In this document: piece by piece, positions 21,860 through 33,367 of the stretch
How positions within the stretch are numbered: position 1 is the stretch's first letter
Layout: every line of letters begins with the position of its first letter
Assembly: GCF_026914265.1 (NCBI RefSeq)
Contig: NC_069124.1
Coordinates: 19,819,648 to 19,883,647, forward strand
Direction: 5' to 3'
DNA from: Mya arenaria
Lineage: Eukaryota > Mollusca > Bivalvia > Myida > Myidae
DNA length: 64,000 bases
Program-made: the position numbers and the translations under genes
The notes under the pieces: generated by a model
Seen by the model: the letters and a program-made list of their open reading frames with translations, nothing else
Told to the model about the DNA's origin: nothing
Database searches by the model: none

Positions 21860-24800
21860 ATGTCGAGTCTTTCCTGCATTGTAATGATAAAGCGTGGCAA
21901 CAAATTTATATTCATAGGACTAGCAGTGGTATGCATTTTTGTTTTTGTTCCTCATTACATGAGTGGAGAGGCTGTTCCCCGTAGGTTGGACATGTTGACG
22001 CGGGCGGACGGACGGGCTGTTGTAAGTGATCCAGCGGAAAGGCTACTACTTTATTGGAAGCCATTTAATGGAGATGGATTTTTAAAAGCAGAACAGAACT
22101 GTTTGAAATCGTGTCCAGTGAAATGTAACATAACAGATGACAAAAACATGTTCTATGAAGCTGATTTAATCAATTACCACTTGACGGATTTATGGCCGGA
22201 CAACTGGCACATCGATACAACAAAGACGATTGAATTTCCGGCATATCGCCGAAAGGAACAGATATGGGTGCTAACTAACCAAGAGCCTCCTTCAAACTTG
22301 TTTGGAAATCTCCGGGTTTTTAATAAACTGTTTAACTGGACTATGTGGTACCGAACTGATTCAGTGGTTCCTTTCCAGTATGGTTGGTCAGTTGCTTTGA
22401 CAGAAGATGAGTCGTCCAGTTCATCAAAAGATTTGGAAAGACGTAACTTTTACCGAGAGAAAAGTAGAAACATTACTGGTAGGATAAGTAACTGTGGGGA
22501 CGCCTCGAGGAGATACAGACTGGTTCACAAAATGCAACAACATCTAGATATCGATATGTATGGCGGATGTTACTCCAAAAAATGCTATCATGAAAACTGC
22601 AACCAACCTTTAGAAGAATACCGATTCTACCTAGCCTTTGAAAACTCACTTTGCACTGATTATGTCACTGAAAAATACTGGGATGCTATAAGTAGGGATC
22701 AAATTCCAATTGTTAACTGGGAATATCAGCATGTGAAAAATGTAGTTATTCCTAATTCTTTTATCAGTGTTCATGACTATGGAGACATCGAGTCTTTCGT
22801 TGACTACTTAGAACAGGTGATGACAAATGAAACTCTTTACAATAGTTATTTCGACTGGCGACGCCACTTCCGGGTTGAGCGGCGCTGCTCTAGTTGCCTG
22901 CTGTGCCAGCACCTGTACGCAGATACCTCGAGACGGGTTGTGGCCGACCTTGAAGGCTGGGTACGCGCGGACATATGTCCCAAAGTACAGGTACGTGTGT
23001 GCTAGATACCGACCGAACTGTCCATAGTAATTACAGTCCATGATATATAGAATAAACGCTCCAAGGTCACGACATTACTTATACCGAAATGTCCACGGGC
23101 TTTACGGTCCATTGGCCAATTAATTTCAACCATGAATGAATGAATGAATGAATGAATGAATGAATGAATGAAATGAATGAAAGTCTTTATTTACAGAGGG
23201 TAACCCAATTAGTGTAAACTAATCTTCCTTGGGGCCCTCTAAAGCAATATTTACATACATACAAATACATAATTATATAGCAATATAACAATCAGCATAA
23301 CAAATTCAAAGTTAGCATTATTCATAAACATGATCAACATGATAACAATGTTACACAACAACATAATACATACATATGGCGGCAGAGGTTTAACTTACAG
23401 ACTTACATATGGCCATATTTACAATTTTAGCTTTATGACTGTTGATTCGAATTAATCCACTTAGTATAATTTACTGTAAAACTTTTAATACTTTCGCTCT
23501 GTCTTATTTCATTTGGAATGTTATTCCATACTTTTACCCCAGAGTACGACATACTCCCTTTAAAAAGTTCTATATTTGGTTTGGGTATTAAAAAATCCGA
23601 TTTATTTGAAGAACGTAAATGATTTGGACGCCTGACATTGTAATTGAACATATTTTGAATATATGACGGGACTGCATTTTGCGATACCCTGTACATAAAT
23701 TTGGCTTTATGAAGTGAAACCCTCTGTTCAATATTAAGAGAATTAATTATATTCAAAGCCTCGCTTAAAGTGGTATATTGTTCACCTAGAATGATACGAC
23801 ATGCTCTTCGTTGTAATCGCACTAAAACCTGGATATTTGATTGTTTTGTACTACCCCAAATGATACTACAATAGTCAAGATGTGGTTGGACATAGGCTTT
23901 GTAAAACATTATTCTATAATTAACAGGAATAAATACTTTAATTCTTGATAATAGCCACAAATTACTTGATATTTTCTTCCTAAGAAATTTTATATGCGTA
24001 TCCCATTTAAGGTTTTCATTTATATATATGCCAAGAATTTTATCACCTGTTGTGATTTCCAGATTTAAGTCTTTATATTTCAAATTTAGAGGTTGATTAA
24101 CTAATTTTGTCCGCTTCTGGGGTGTCGTTATCAATATTACTTTTGTTTTTGAAGCATTTAATACCATACCATTGTTTAGACACCATGTACTGACGTTATT
24201 CAAAGCAGCTTGTAAATTCATTTCAACTTCAAATTTAGATTTATTTGTGTCATATATTGTAGTATCATCTGCATACATATCAACGTTTGAAACAGTATCC
24301 TGTACATACATAGGCAAGTCATTTATGAATAAAATAAATAAAAGAGGCCCTAGAATAGACCCTTGCGGGACCCCGCATGTCGTAATTTGCTTTTCAGAGA
24401 GAACACCGTTTAAGTTCACCGCTTGAGTTCTATTTGTAAGATAAGACTTGAACCATTTAATAGTATTATCTCCACATTTGTAAATTTGTAATTTTTTTAA
24501 TAGTATTTCGTGGGAACATAAATCGAATGCTTTAGAAAAATCTAACATAACAACGCCTACAAATTCTCCATCATTTAAAGCTGTTAACCATTTATCTATC
24601 ATACATACTAATGCGGTTTCGCAGCTATGTTTTTTTCTAAATCCACTTTGGGATTTACATAATAATTTATAATGATTAAGGTAATTAACAAATGAATCAT
24701 GCACATGTTTTTCAATCAATTTTGAAAGAGTAGGTAAAATTGATATTGGCCTATAGTTATTTACATCATTTGATGAACCTTTTTTAAATAAAGGATTAAC

Positions 24801-27800
24801 TTTGGCGCATTTCCATTCATCTGGGAAAACACCTTGTTTTATACTACAATTTATAACATACGTAAGACTATTTGATATAACATCGGCTGATAATTTTAAA
24901 AGTGTTGGCCCTATTTGGTCAAGTCCTGTAGCTTTGGATACATCTAAATTATTTAACATTTTACGCGTTTGGGATTCCGTAATCAGAGGAATGTGAAAAT
25001 ATATATGATCAGGAACTTTTGTTTTTACAAAATCATTTACTTTATTAAAATTTGAAGTTGGAATAGGTTCTTTTAAGTTAGCTGCTACGTTTACAAAAAA
25101 GTTATTAAAAGTATTTGCAATATCTTGGTTATCAGTAATATCTATTCCATCTTTATGAATGTTTTTTATTAAATTACAGTTGTTTGTCTTTTTTGTAGAC
25201 GCACCATGTTCTTTAAATATTTTCCAAACTGTTTTAGGGTCTGATTTTCCTTCCTCAATTTTTCTTTTATAAGATTCTTTTTTAGAATTATCTATCAATG
25301 TACAAACTTTATTTCTTGAAACTCTGTAGTTATCCATATCATTTTTAGCCTTAAATTTATCACGTTTTTTAATTTCATCTAAAATATCAGGTGTAAACCA
25401 ATCTGGTTGTTTTATGTGTTTAACTCTGTGAATTCTAATTGGGACGTGATTATCTACAACACTTGAAAAATTAGATACCCAAGTGTGAAGTACTTCATTA
25501 GTATCAGTGTTGTTTAGATTACCCCAGGGGATTCTGATAAGATCTGATAAAAATGACTCCTCTGAAAATGACCTAAATGATCTGTATTTTATAAAATTAT
25601 GTGAATTGATTTTTTCTTTATAATTTAACTTTCTTGTACATAGGATCGGATAATGATCGCTAATTCCTATTTTGGGCACGCTTACATTACATATATTTTG
25701 ATCACAATTAGTATAAATGTGGTCTATTAAAGTTTTTGAAGTTGAAGATTCACGCGTCGGCTGCTTTATTAACTGTTTTAATCCTAGTGATAAAATATAG
25801 CTAGACCATTCATCATTTATTTCGGAATTTAATAAATCTCGATTTATATCGCCTAAAATTATTATTTCTTTTTCTTCAAGTTGAACATTTTCTATATGAG
25901 TGTCAAATATTTCTTTCCATGCAACTTTAGATTCTGGATGCCTGTAAAGTGAACCAATTAAAAAAGATTTACATTTTGTTGGCATAATTTCTAACCAAAT
26001 TATTTCTATATCATCTCCTTCTAAATCTAATCGTCGTATGCAATTTACGTTTTGTTTTACATATACTGCCAAACCTCCACCGCCATTGAATAAACGGTCG
26101 CGACGAAGAGGTACTTGATATCCATCTATATGAAATGTTTCAGTTTTATGGTTTTCATTGAATTTCGTTTCACTTATACCCATTATATCTATTTTGTTTT
26201 TCTTAGATGTTAGCATTAATTGTAATTCATCAAATTTAGAAGACAGTCCAGCTACGTTTAAATGACCGATGGTTAAACCTTTTTTATTATTTAATCCTAA
26301 ATTAGTTAAATTCATGTGTTCCGAAATATTTAAGATTGTAGCGTTAGAGTTTTGAACGTCATTGTCATCGTTTATATTATATATACATGTATTCATATTA
26401 TCATTTAAACAGCTTTTACTCTGGGAAAATAAGTCACAGTTACAGTTAGTTCCATTGCATGTGTCACAAATGTTTTGCAGAGTTGCGAAATAATTTGCAC
26501 TTTCTATGCCACAGGAAACGGCTTCTTTGCCGAATTCCTAATTCCAACATTTGTCAGATTTATGGCCAATCAGACCGCAATACCAGCACGTTATTGGTTG
26601 TTTGTGTCTACATTCGTGAGTCTGGTGGTTGCTTTCAAAACAATTTAAACATCGATCATCGTCCATTCTTGTACTGCCAGTTCGCCTAACATTTCGATTA
26701 CCACGGTAGTTATTTGCCGCACGTGGTGGATATACACATTTCGTAAAGTCATAAACTATGTTAATGACTTCATTGATTGTTCCCAGAATCCGTTTGATCC
26801 CCGAATTTGACGGATGAATATGGTCAGTGAAATTATAGAAACGCATAATGAGTTGTCCGTTTCTATCGTAAAACGACCTAAAATTATCCACATATTCGAT
26901 TCCATGATGTAATGTTAACCGTTCGATGATCATGTTGACAGCTGTAACGTCAACATCCCCTCGCGGTGCCAACTTTGAAAGAATAACTTTGATATTTGGA
27001 TTTCGAGATTTAATCATGGCTATCAGTTGATCATACTGTTCTTCTAGAAGATCGTGATCCGCATTTCCAGAAATATCGTTTCCTCCGATGTAAATGAGAA
27101 TGCATTCAAAGTTCATAATATCGAATAATTCAATATCTCTAAGTAATGTTTTCACAGTGGCTCCTGAAACAGAATGTTTGTGTACGTAGGAATGTAAACC
27201 CTTCATATTTATTCTGTTGAAAATTGAATCACCCATTAAAAGAATCTTTTTATTTGGTGATTGAGAGTGGTCTCGTGTAGGACTTCTGAATTGGTCGTGT
27301 CGTCTTGTAGGTGCGGTTTCATCACACACAGGCGGCAGGTCATGGTAACATGTTCCAGGGTCGGAGCTTGGTCTATTAATCACCACTTCAATTTTGCGTG
27401 CCTGATTGTGATTAGTGGCCATTTTCAAAGACGTTTTTTCCGCCGTTTGTATTTTCTGTGTCAATTTAACAGTTTTGCTTCCATTATTCTTTCGCTGAGT
27501 TGTGTTTTGCTGTTGGTTATTTTGCAAGCAGGTTTCGTTCCCTGTCAAGATCTGACTATAAGTTTTTTTTTTTTTTCCAAGTTCGGAGTTTTCACCTTCT
27601 GTCGTATCCGATATATTGTGAGCACATCCAATTTGAGGCATAGTAGCAGATTTCTCGATCAAAGAGTCTATTTTCAAGTTGCATTGTTCCACTTGACCCT
27701 GTAGGTTTAAACTCACTTGCTGCAACAAATGAATTTGACTTTTTATTTCCTTCAACAGCATTTGATTCTGTAACCCTTGTTCATATGTTATGTCATTTCG

Positions 27801-28724
27801 TGTCAAATTTCCATCACATAGTCTTTTGTGTACAGGTGTCGATGTCTGATTTAGAGGCAGTTCTTTGTTTGTTTCATGAAACGAAAGTCCTTGGTCAGAG
27901 TTTGTTTTCGAGGTTACAGGTGTCGATACACCAGTCAGTAGCGATTGACTATTTTCAGGATACACATTACAATTGTGTGGCAAACTGATTAATGGCGAGG
28001 AGTTCAGAGATGTAAAGTCCTGTCTCGTTTTTGGAACCACCATACGCGATGTCGGAATAATTAATAACGACTGGCTAGCCTCTGAAGAGAAAGATTCGTC
28101 ATGGATAGTAGCATCATCTTGTTGCTCATATTTGCTTTGAGATTGGGACATAGTGTAATTCAGCTTAGAATTGTCATCGGTAGTGGCATAACTGTTTTTA
28201 CTGTTGCTGCTATGTCGCCAAAAGTTGAAAGATACGTCTTCGTCTATCTTTTCCATGATGTCAGTAGTAAACAATCTCAGTATTGTTGTGATCTTTAAAT
28301 AGAACCAGGCATAAAGAGCCTTCTATGAATTTGTACAATTAAACGTTACGTTCGTTCACATTAACTAGACGTTTCGTAGACATTAAATTACCACACTATC
28401 AAATATCCGGATAGATCATAAGAAATTAAATGTATTTATTCCGCAAAATGTTTTGCACTTCCTTGCTAGTTACGAAATAAACTCCAAGTGACCCACTAAG
28501 AGTGGACTAATGTCTTTCACACTGGCAGGATGGGCGCGAAGCATAAAGCACAAAGAAGATCTTTATTCATGAGCTGATTTTATGTATAACTGATATCATA
28601 ATTGATTCATTGCTTCAGTTGTTTTTGGTCAATTGATTTTTGAATGGCAATCGATTTGGCATTTCAGGAGTTGAATAAGCTGGTGTTGGATATCGATCGA
28701 CGACTCTTCGAGTGGGGAATATGA
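21860..28724 (+). CDS. alpha-1,3-fucosyltransferase (GT10), copy 4; join 21860..22990, 28668..28724; LINE in intron
   Basis: Intact exon 1 with N-terminus MSSLSCIVMIKRGNKFIFIG, anchor LAVVCIFVFVPHYMSGEA, and stem TRADGRAVVSDPAERLL, closest to copy 5. The catalytic motifs are all present; VHDYGD (F to Y) and SSSSKDLERRN are private or rare changes. Donor CAG|GTACGT is at 22990/22991. The matching acceptor and exon 2 (ELNKLVLDIDRRLFEWGI) lie at 28668, because a 5.46-kb LINE has entered the intron in antisense; the intron is 5677 bases instead of about 220. If splicing across it fails, retention gives the VRVC end at 23005. Confidence 0.88.
23133..23180. repeat. (TGAA)n microsatellite at LINE 3' end
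   Basis: About ten TGAA repeats with one AATGAA interruption. It is the simple-repeat tail of the minus-strand LINE. Confidence 0.93.
23433..26396 (-). CDS. LINE ORF2: endonuclease and reverse transcriptase
   Basis: 987-residue open frame. An apurinic-type endonuclease lies at about 41-260, with N47 in HLNVAGL, the catalytic glutamate in GISETKFN, GDINRD near 182 and SDHYP near 246. The reverse transcriptase spans about 520-780: NYRPISILPTLSKLIEK, GFRKKHSCETAL, MLDFSKAFDLCSHEILL, GVPQGSILGPLLFILFINDL, and the catalytic YADD near 707. A C-terminal region follows with WNNIPNEIRQS-type ends. It nicks target DNA and primes cDNA synthesis. No stop or frameshift is present, and all catalytic residues I can check are there. 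Confidence 0.95.
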   Translation of the reverse strand: MNTCIYNINDDNDVQNSNATILNISEHMNLTNLGLNNKKGLTIGHLNVAGLSSKFDELQLMLTSKKNKIDIMGISETKFNENHKTETFHIDGYQVPLRRDRLFNGGGGLAVYVKQNVNCIRRLDLEGDDIEIIWLEIMPTKCKSFLIGSLYRHPESKVAWKEIFDTHIENVQLEEKEIIILGDINRDLLNSEINDEWSSYILSLGLKQLIKQPTRESSTSKTLIDHIYTNCDQNICNVSVPKIGISDHYPILCTRKLNYKEKINSHNFIKYRSFRSFSEESFLSDLIRIPWGNLNNTDTNEVLHTWVSNFSSVVDNHVPIRIHRVKHIKQPDWFTPDILDEIKKRDKFKAKNDMDNYRVSRNKVCTLIDNSKKESYKRKIEEGKSDPKTVWKIFKEHGASTKKTNNCNLIKNIHKDGIDITDNQDIANTFNNFFVNVAANLKEPIPTSNFNKVNDFVKTKVPDHIYFHIPLITESQTRKMLNNLDVSKATGLDQIGPTLLKLSADVISNSLTYVINCSIKQGVFPDEWKCAKVNPLFKKGSSNDVNNYRPISILPTLSKLIEKHVHDSFVNYLNHYKLLCKSQSGFRKKHSCETALVCMIDKWLTALNDGEFVGVVMLDFSKAFDLCSHEILLKKLQIYKCGDNTIKWFKSYLTNRTQAVNLNGVLSEKQITTCGVPQGSILGPLLFILFINDLPMYVQDTVSNVDMYADDTTIYDTNKSKFEVEMNLQAALNNVSTWCLNNGMVLNASKTKVILITTPQKRTKLVNQPLNLKYKDLNLEITTGDKILGIYINENLKWDTHIKFLRKKISSNLWLLSRIKVFIPVNYRIMFYKAYVQPHLDYCSIIWGSTKQSNIQVLVRLQRRACRIILGEQYTTLSEALNIINSLNIEQRVSLHKAKFMYRVSQNAVPSYIQNMFNYNVRRPNHLRSSNKSDFLIPKPNIELFKGSMSYSGVKVWNNIPNEIRQSESIKSFTVNYTKWINSNQQS
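26538..28274 (-). CDS. LINE ORF1: SGNH esterase with two zinc knuckles
   Basis: 578-residue RNA-binding/chaperone-type protein. A leucine/glutamine-rich coiled-coil segment lies at about 163-210. An SGNH hydrolase domain spans about 342-500: block I GDSI (S350), block III GGND (N399), block V DHIH (D484, H487), so the full catalytic set is present. Two CCHC knuckles close the protein: CLNCFESNHQTHEC and CWYCGLIGHKSDKC, both CX2CX4HX4C. Esterase-bearing ORF1 is known in CR1 and L2-related LINEs. It starts at the first ATG after a 5' UTR and lies 141 bases before ORF2. Confidence 0.93.
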   Translation of the reverse strand: MFTTDIMEKIDEDVSFNFWRHSSNSKNSYATTDDNSKLNYTMSQSQSKYEQQDDATIHDESFSSEASQSLLIIPTSRMVVPKTRQDFTSLNSSPLISLPHNCNVYPENSQSLLTGVSTPVTSKTNSDQGLSFHETNKELPLNQTSTPVHKRLCDGNLTRNDITYEQGLQNQMLLKEIKSQIHLLQQVSLNLQGQVEQCNLKIDSLIEKSATMPQIGCAHNISDTTEGENSELGKKKKTYSQILTGNETCLQNNQQQNTTQRKNNGSKTVKLTQKIQTAEKTSLKMATNHNQARKIEVVINRPSSDPGTCYHDLPPVCDETAPTRRHDQFRSPTRDHSQSPNKKILLMGDSIFNRINMKGLHSYVHKHSVSGATVKTLLRDIELFDIMNFECILIYIGGNDISGNADHDLLEEQYDQLIAMIKSRNPNIKVILSKLAPRGDVDVTAVNMIIERLTLHHGIEYVDNFRSFYDRNGQLIMRFYNFTDHIHPSNSGIKRILGTINEVINIVYDFTKCVYPPRAANNYRGNRNVRRTGSTRMDDDRCLNCFESNHQTHECRHKQPITCWYCGLIGHKSDKCWN

Positions 28725-29539
28725 TCCACTAATGTCAAAAGTCTCTGGACTTGGCTTTCTGCTGAAATATCGACCAATGTAGAAGTTAACCAACTATGAA
28801 CGGGTGGATGCTCCAAATGATCCCACCATTTGCGACTGATCTGTGATTTCCGTATTGGATCGGGAAAGGACATTCGAAGTAATGCACCAGTAATACCCCG
28901 GATTTTGGGATGTGTTGATTTATAACATCTATATACTGTTTTCTTCCTGGAAAGCTAAATTTCCACAGTAAACAGTTCATTATAGAAGCCAAAATAGTTT
29001 ATGATAACAATAATAAATCTTTGAATGGAATACTGTTTACAATACCTGGTTGTCTATTTGCAATATGGTGCAGATGTACTTATTACTTCCGAGGTACATT
29101 AGTATAAAGGGATGGTGGCATAAAACATTTATGACTTGGTGCATGTGTTTAACAGAGAAGATCAAAAAGATATGACGATCATGGAATTATGTCGAAAATC
29201 GATCGTTTACGATTGAGTTAGTCAATAATCGATCGCATAATCACTGGATCGATGTTTTTCTACCAGGTTATTAATCTTAAAAATAGGAAAAATATATTGG
29301 AACAGCAATATACGTTATTTAGTATTCAGCTTATAACCTCAAGCTGACATACAATTGAATTAAAACACGTTTCCGAACCGTTCATTTCGATTACATCATT
29401 AATTATTAATGGAAATGGTCTAACTGTAATTTTCGGTGATCGATTATATCCTATGATAGATTTTCAAAACATGGAAGATCATCAGATTTCGAAGAACTTA
29501 ATTCCGTGATTAAGTGTGATTTATAGTTATTGTCAAAAT
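28725..29539. other. 3' flank of copy 4
   Basis: Paralogous to the flanks of copies 2 and 3, with AATAAA about 300 bases after the stop (near 29010). No gene is seen. Confidence 0.5.
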
Positions 29540-30010
29540 GGTGAAAATGCAATGAGTTATTAGCTGTAAATACGCGTATTGTGGAATTGTGTTTAAATGG
29601 CTTTGTTTGTTAACAATGTAAATATTAAAGAAACATTAGCCCTTACTTCAAGTATCTGTTCAAACAGAATACTTCATGTATATGAGCTCATCTTATTCAA
29701 ACAGGATAGTACGAATATCAATCTGACGTGGGATAACCTCTCGGTTTATTTGTTATTATATATTCATCGCTCAACCGCAAACAAGTTATGTACACTCGCA
29801 TGTTTGATCTTGTTTTATATGAATGCCATCGAAAATGAATATCATTTCCTTTTAGACTGTCCAAGATATCATAATCTACGAAAGTAATTCTTTAAAACCA
29901 TACTTTTGGCACTGGCCAACAAAACATAATTGTATTGCCCCTTTGTCCTCAGACAGTGAAAAAACCTATGCACAATGTTCGTAAATATTTATATCATGCA
30001 TCTTTGAAAC
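29540..30010 (+). mobile_element. old LINE C-terminal fragment, unit 4 (96-codon open stretch)
   Basis: Open at 29597-29887 and nearly identical to unit 3, with NAIENEYHFLL and DCPRYHNLRK. A remnant, not a host gene. Confidence 0.55.
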
Positions 30011-30301
30011 TATCAAGAACTTAATTAAGAATTTGATACTATGATTTATAGTATACTTCTCTATTGTTTCATAAAATAATTGATTTATTTGAGATGTTTT
30101 GCATTTTGGGTATGAATGTTATATAATTTAATGCTGAATAAATGTTATGATAAGATAATTGATATACATGTCCATGAGGCATAGGCAATAGGTTATACAC
30201 ATTGTATACCTGATCCCTGAGGTCAGGTTTGGCGCCTTTTAGGACTGATTCTATTTGCAGATGCGTTTGCAACTGTTATAGTCTAAGAGTAAGCACCCTG
30301 G

Positions 30302-30792
30302 CCCCAATATCATGAAACTACTTAAGTCAAATCTCAATCTCAATCTCAACTACTTCTCCCCCATTACAGTATGACATTATCCCCCATTACAGTATGACAT
30401 TATCCCCCATTACAGTATGACATTATCCCCCATTACAGTATGACATTATTCCCCATGACAGTATGACATTATTAAAAATTACTCAAAACTTCTTCATTCT
30501 CACATGCATTATGTTGATTAACATGATTCCTTTATATTCTAAAAATAATATTTCTACAGCACGAAATGTACTTGAGTAAAACTTAAAAATAATAAATTGG
30601 ACTCAAGTACAATTTTTGCTCTCAATTTTTTTCCTATAAAATATTGACCTTTTTCTCAACATAATGAATAAGAGAATGCGATTTTATAAAGGGTAAAACA
30701 TTTACAATTGTGAATCATATGATGCTGTAAATTGATAAAAAGAGATGAGACTGAGATTGAGATTTGACTTTAGTATTTTCGTGATATTGGGC
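30302..30792. mobile_element. MITE flanked by CCTGG, unit 4
   Basis: Same element as at 12483 and 18560, flanked by CCTGG at 30297-30301 and 30793-30797. 491 bp, with about five 23-bp internal repeats (30355-30472). Confidence 0.86.
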
Positions 30793-30972
30793 CCTGGTCT
30801 AAAACTGTGGCTATTACCTTTAAGCGATGCATGCACAGATTTTATGTTGGTAAAAATATGTTTTTATTTGAAATTAAGTTATTTTAAAATCGTTTAAATA
30901 ATCGTCAACACCAAATTGTAGCTGGCAAATGCTCGTTTGACAGAAAATGTTGTAAATCCAAGCTTTTTTTGA

Positions 30973-31350
30973 ATGTAATATATCGAATGTAATATTTTAG
31001 AAGATGAATACCATTTTGTTATTGAATATCCATTGTAAAATGATATTCGAAACTCTTTATTGCCATCCTTCTATTTACGACATCCTAGAATGCACAAATT
31101 TATAGAGTTAATTGACACTAAAAATGAAGGAACATTGAAGAATTTGAGTGTATTTGTTTACAAAGCTTTTCACATTATGTCAAATAGACATTTTGTAACA
31201 GTCTAGTGTTATAGCCATTGTCATAAAATTTAATAGTTAATATGTTACCGCACAAGTACATATTATTTGTATTTGTCACCATTGTGCACTTTATGTCTCA
31301 TGGGTCTACGACCTCCTGGTTTATTATAAATAAAACATGAAACTTGAAAC
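30973..31350 (+). mobile_element. 5'-truncated LINE, 3' end only, unit 4
   Basis: Second copy of the insert at 13175-13552, at the same paralogous site and with the same C-terminal reading and CTTGAAA tail. Shared by units 2 and 4 but absent from unit 3. Confidence 0.83.
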
Positions 31351-31872
31351 TTATGACTCAATTTTCACTGGCGTTAATAACACGTTTCAGCAAAGTAGAA
31401 CTGTTTCCGTCACAGTGTTAATATACTAAACACAGTTTTATTTTGAACTTTTCAGGTAGTTAATTATTGAATGAAGCTTCCAAATTAATATCTTATACTT
31501 CCCGAATTGTTTGCACTGAGATACACAGAAAATGGGGTTTTGTAAAAAGATTGTTCCAAAAAATAATTTTTAAACATGGTTTGAAAAAATTGTGAATGCA
31601 AACTTTTATAACATTATGTTAATAGAGTTTCTGATTTTCGATTTTCCCTAATGTAATTGTACAGTTTTAGGTTACAACACGTTTGTTTAATATATAGTCA
31701 TATGCTAAAAAATTGACAAACCAAACATTTTACAATATACTTATTTAATAAAAAAATATTGTTTACTTTCACTTTCCTTTTTTGTTTACTTAACACAGGT
31801 ATTTGTCATTTTAGTGTCGTTTTAAGTGCACGTTGGCACATTGTACACAAATTGACATTATATCGACCTAGC
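31351..31872. other. intergenic, unit 4
   Basis: Matches 7500-8091, with a short deletion around GGGGTTTTGTAAAAAGATTG. No gene is seen. Confidence 0.5.
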
Positions 31873-32233
31873 TTAAAGCTGCAATCTCACAGATTGAACG
31901 TTTTTACAACTTTTTTTATTTTTTGTCTTGGAACGAGCCAATTTTTGCGAAAATCCATGGAAACCATTTATATATGACTGCTGACAAAAAAGTAGATCTT
32001 AGATTTTTATATTTAAGTTTAAAAAATTGATGTTTTATGCATTTTTTAAACCGTTAGTTTTAGCCATAAAACATCAATTTTCGAACGGAAATATGAAAAT
32101 CTACTTTCTGATTTTTTTGTCAGCAATCTTATATCATTGGTTTGCAGATATTTACGCAAAAATTTGCTCTTTCCCAGACAAAAAATAAAAAAAAAGTTGT
32201 AAAAATGGTATATCTGTGAGAGTGCAGCTTTAA
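31873..32233. mobile_element. TTAA-flanked foldback MITE, unit 4, first
   Basis: Paralogue of the elements at 8092 and 14155, with more drift at the left end (GCAATCTCAC). Non-coding palindrome. Confidence 0.86.
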
Positions 32234-33010
32234 TGCGCAACGCAGCCATTGAGGATTTAAGCTTGAACCAATACAATACTCCAAGCCTTTCCAAATCAAT
32301 ACAGTTCAATCAATTTTTATTGTGTTCCTTAGGTCTGGATAGGGTTAGATCCTATTCAAAAACAGGTTTTTTATTAGGCTGGCTTTATGAAATAAAATAA
32401 ATGATCAGTATTGACACACGTTGCAAGATACATGATTCAATTAGACTGGAATGGAGAACCTGTGCTTTTATAAAATATAAGGGTATACAGTCGAAACCCG
32501 TTGGCTCGAGATCGCTTGGCTCGATTCCCTCGTTGGCTCGAACTGGATGTAAAGGACCGTTTTTTTTGCAATGAAATTAAGAAATGAAAAATAAATAAAT
32601 AACTGCTTGTTAATTAGATATTATTTTTTTTAGATATGGTCTTTCTTCCCAGGAAACGGATTATTCGAGAGTGATTACTTATGTTTTTACCTTTTGTCAC
32701 AATCGACTAAAAAAAATGTCACAATCGACCAAAAATACTTAAGTATAAATGAACAAATGTTTTAATTATTGTATCGTTATTTAATGTGAATAGTGTAGTG
32801 GTGCACGTGTTTAATTTATTAATTTAATTAATTATAAACGTGGATATAAGATTGAATTAAGATGAATATTGAATACCATCCCTTCAAACGACTGATAAAG
32901 AAGAAAATAATCATACGAAAATATTTCAACAATCAATGACTGAAACTCGACGTCCGTGCATAAACCAAAATGTTATCAGTGTTTGTGATAGATGATTGTG
33001 ATTCAACCAT
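32234..33010. other. intergenic, unit 4
   Basis: Matches 8441-9112, then continues into sequence shared with 57000-57170 (TTATCAGTGTTTGTGATAGA). It carries another CAGTCGAAACCC-type end near 32469. No gene is seen. Confidence 0.45.
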
Positions 33011-33367
33011 TTAAAGCTGTACTTTCACAGATTGAACGTTTTGACAACTTTTTTTTGTCTTGAAACGAGCCAATTTTTGCGAAAATCCATGGAAACCTTA
33101 TGGATATATAAGACTGCTGACAAAGCATAAAATCGCAGATTTTTATATTTAAAATAAAAAAAATGATGTTTTATGCATTTTTCTTAAACCGTTAGTAACG
33201 GTCTAAGCCATAAAACATTAATTTTGTAACGGAAATATAAAAATCTGCGATCTGATCTTGTGTCAGCAATCTATTATCGTTGGTTTGCAGAAATTTACGC
33301 AAAAATTTGCTCTTTCCAAGACAAAAAAAGTTGTCAAAATGGTATATCTGTGAGAGTCCAGCTTTAA
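33011..33367. mobile_element. TTAA-flanked foldback MITE, unit 4, second
   Basis: Left end TTAAAGCTGTACTTTCACAG, right end CTGTGAGAGTCCAGCTTTAA. Units 3 (about 19793) and 5 (about 49411) carry an uninterrupted TTAAAG followed by the same GATATTA-type flank. The target is therefore TTAA. A separate insertion from the first copy in this unit. Confidence 0.88.

Larger units (their letters stand above)
23135..28591 (-). mobile_element. full-length CR1-like LINE in intron of copy 4
   Basis: Two-ORF non-LTR retrotransposon on the minus strand. From its 5' end: a ~317-bp 5' UTR (28275-28591), ORF1, a 141-bp spacer, ORF2, and a ~250-bp 3' UTR with AATAAAGACTTTCATTTCAT and a (TTCA)n tail (TGAA on +). 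The flanks CAACCATG and GATATCATA join directly when compared with copies 2 and 3 (CAACCATGGACATCATA). So the ends are precise, with no clear target duplication, as is usual in CR1 groups. Both ORFs are open, so the insertion is young. Confidence 0.92.
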
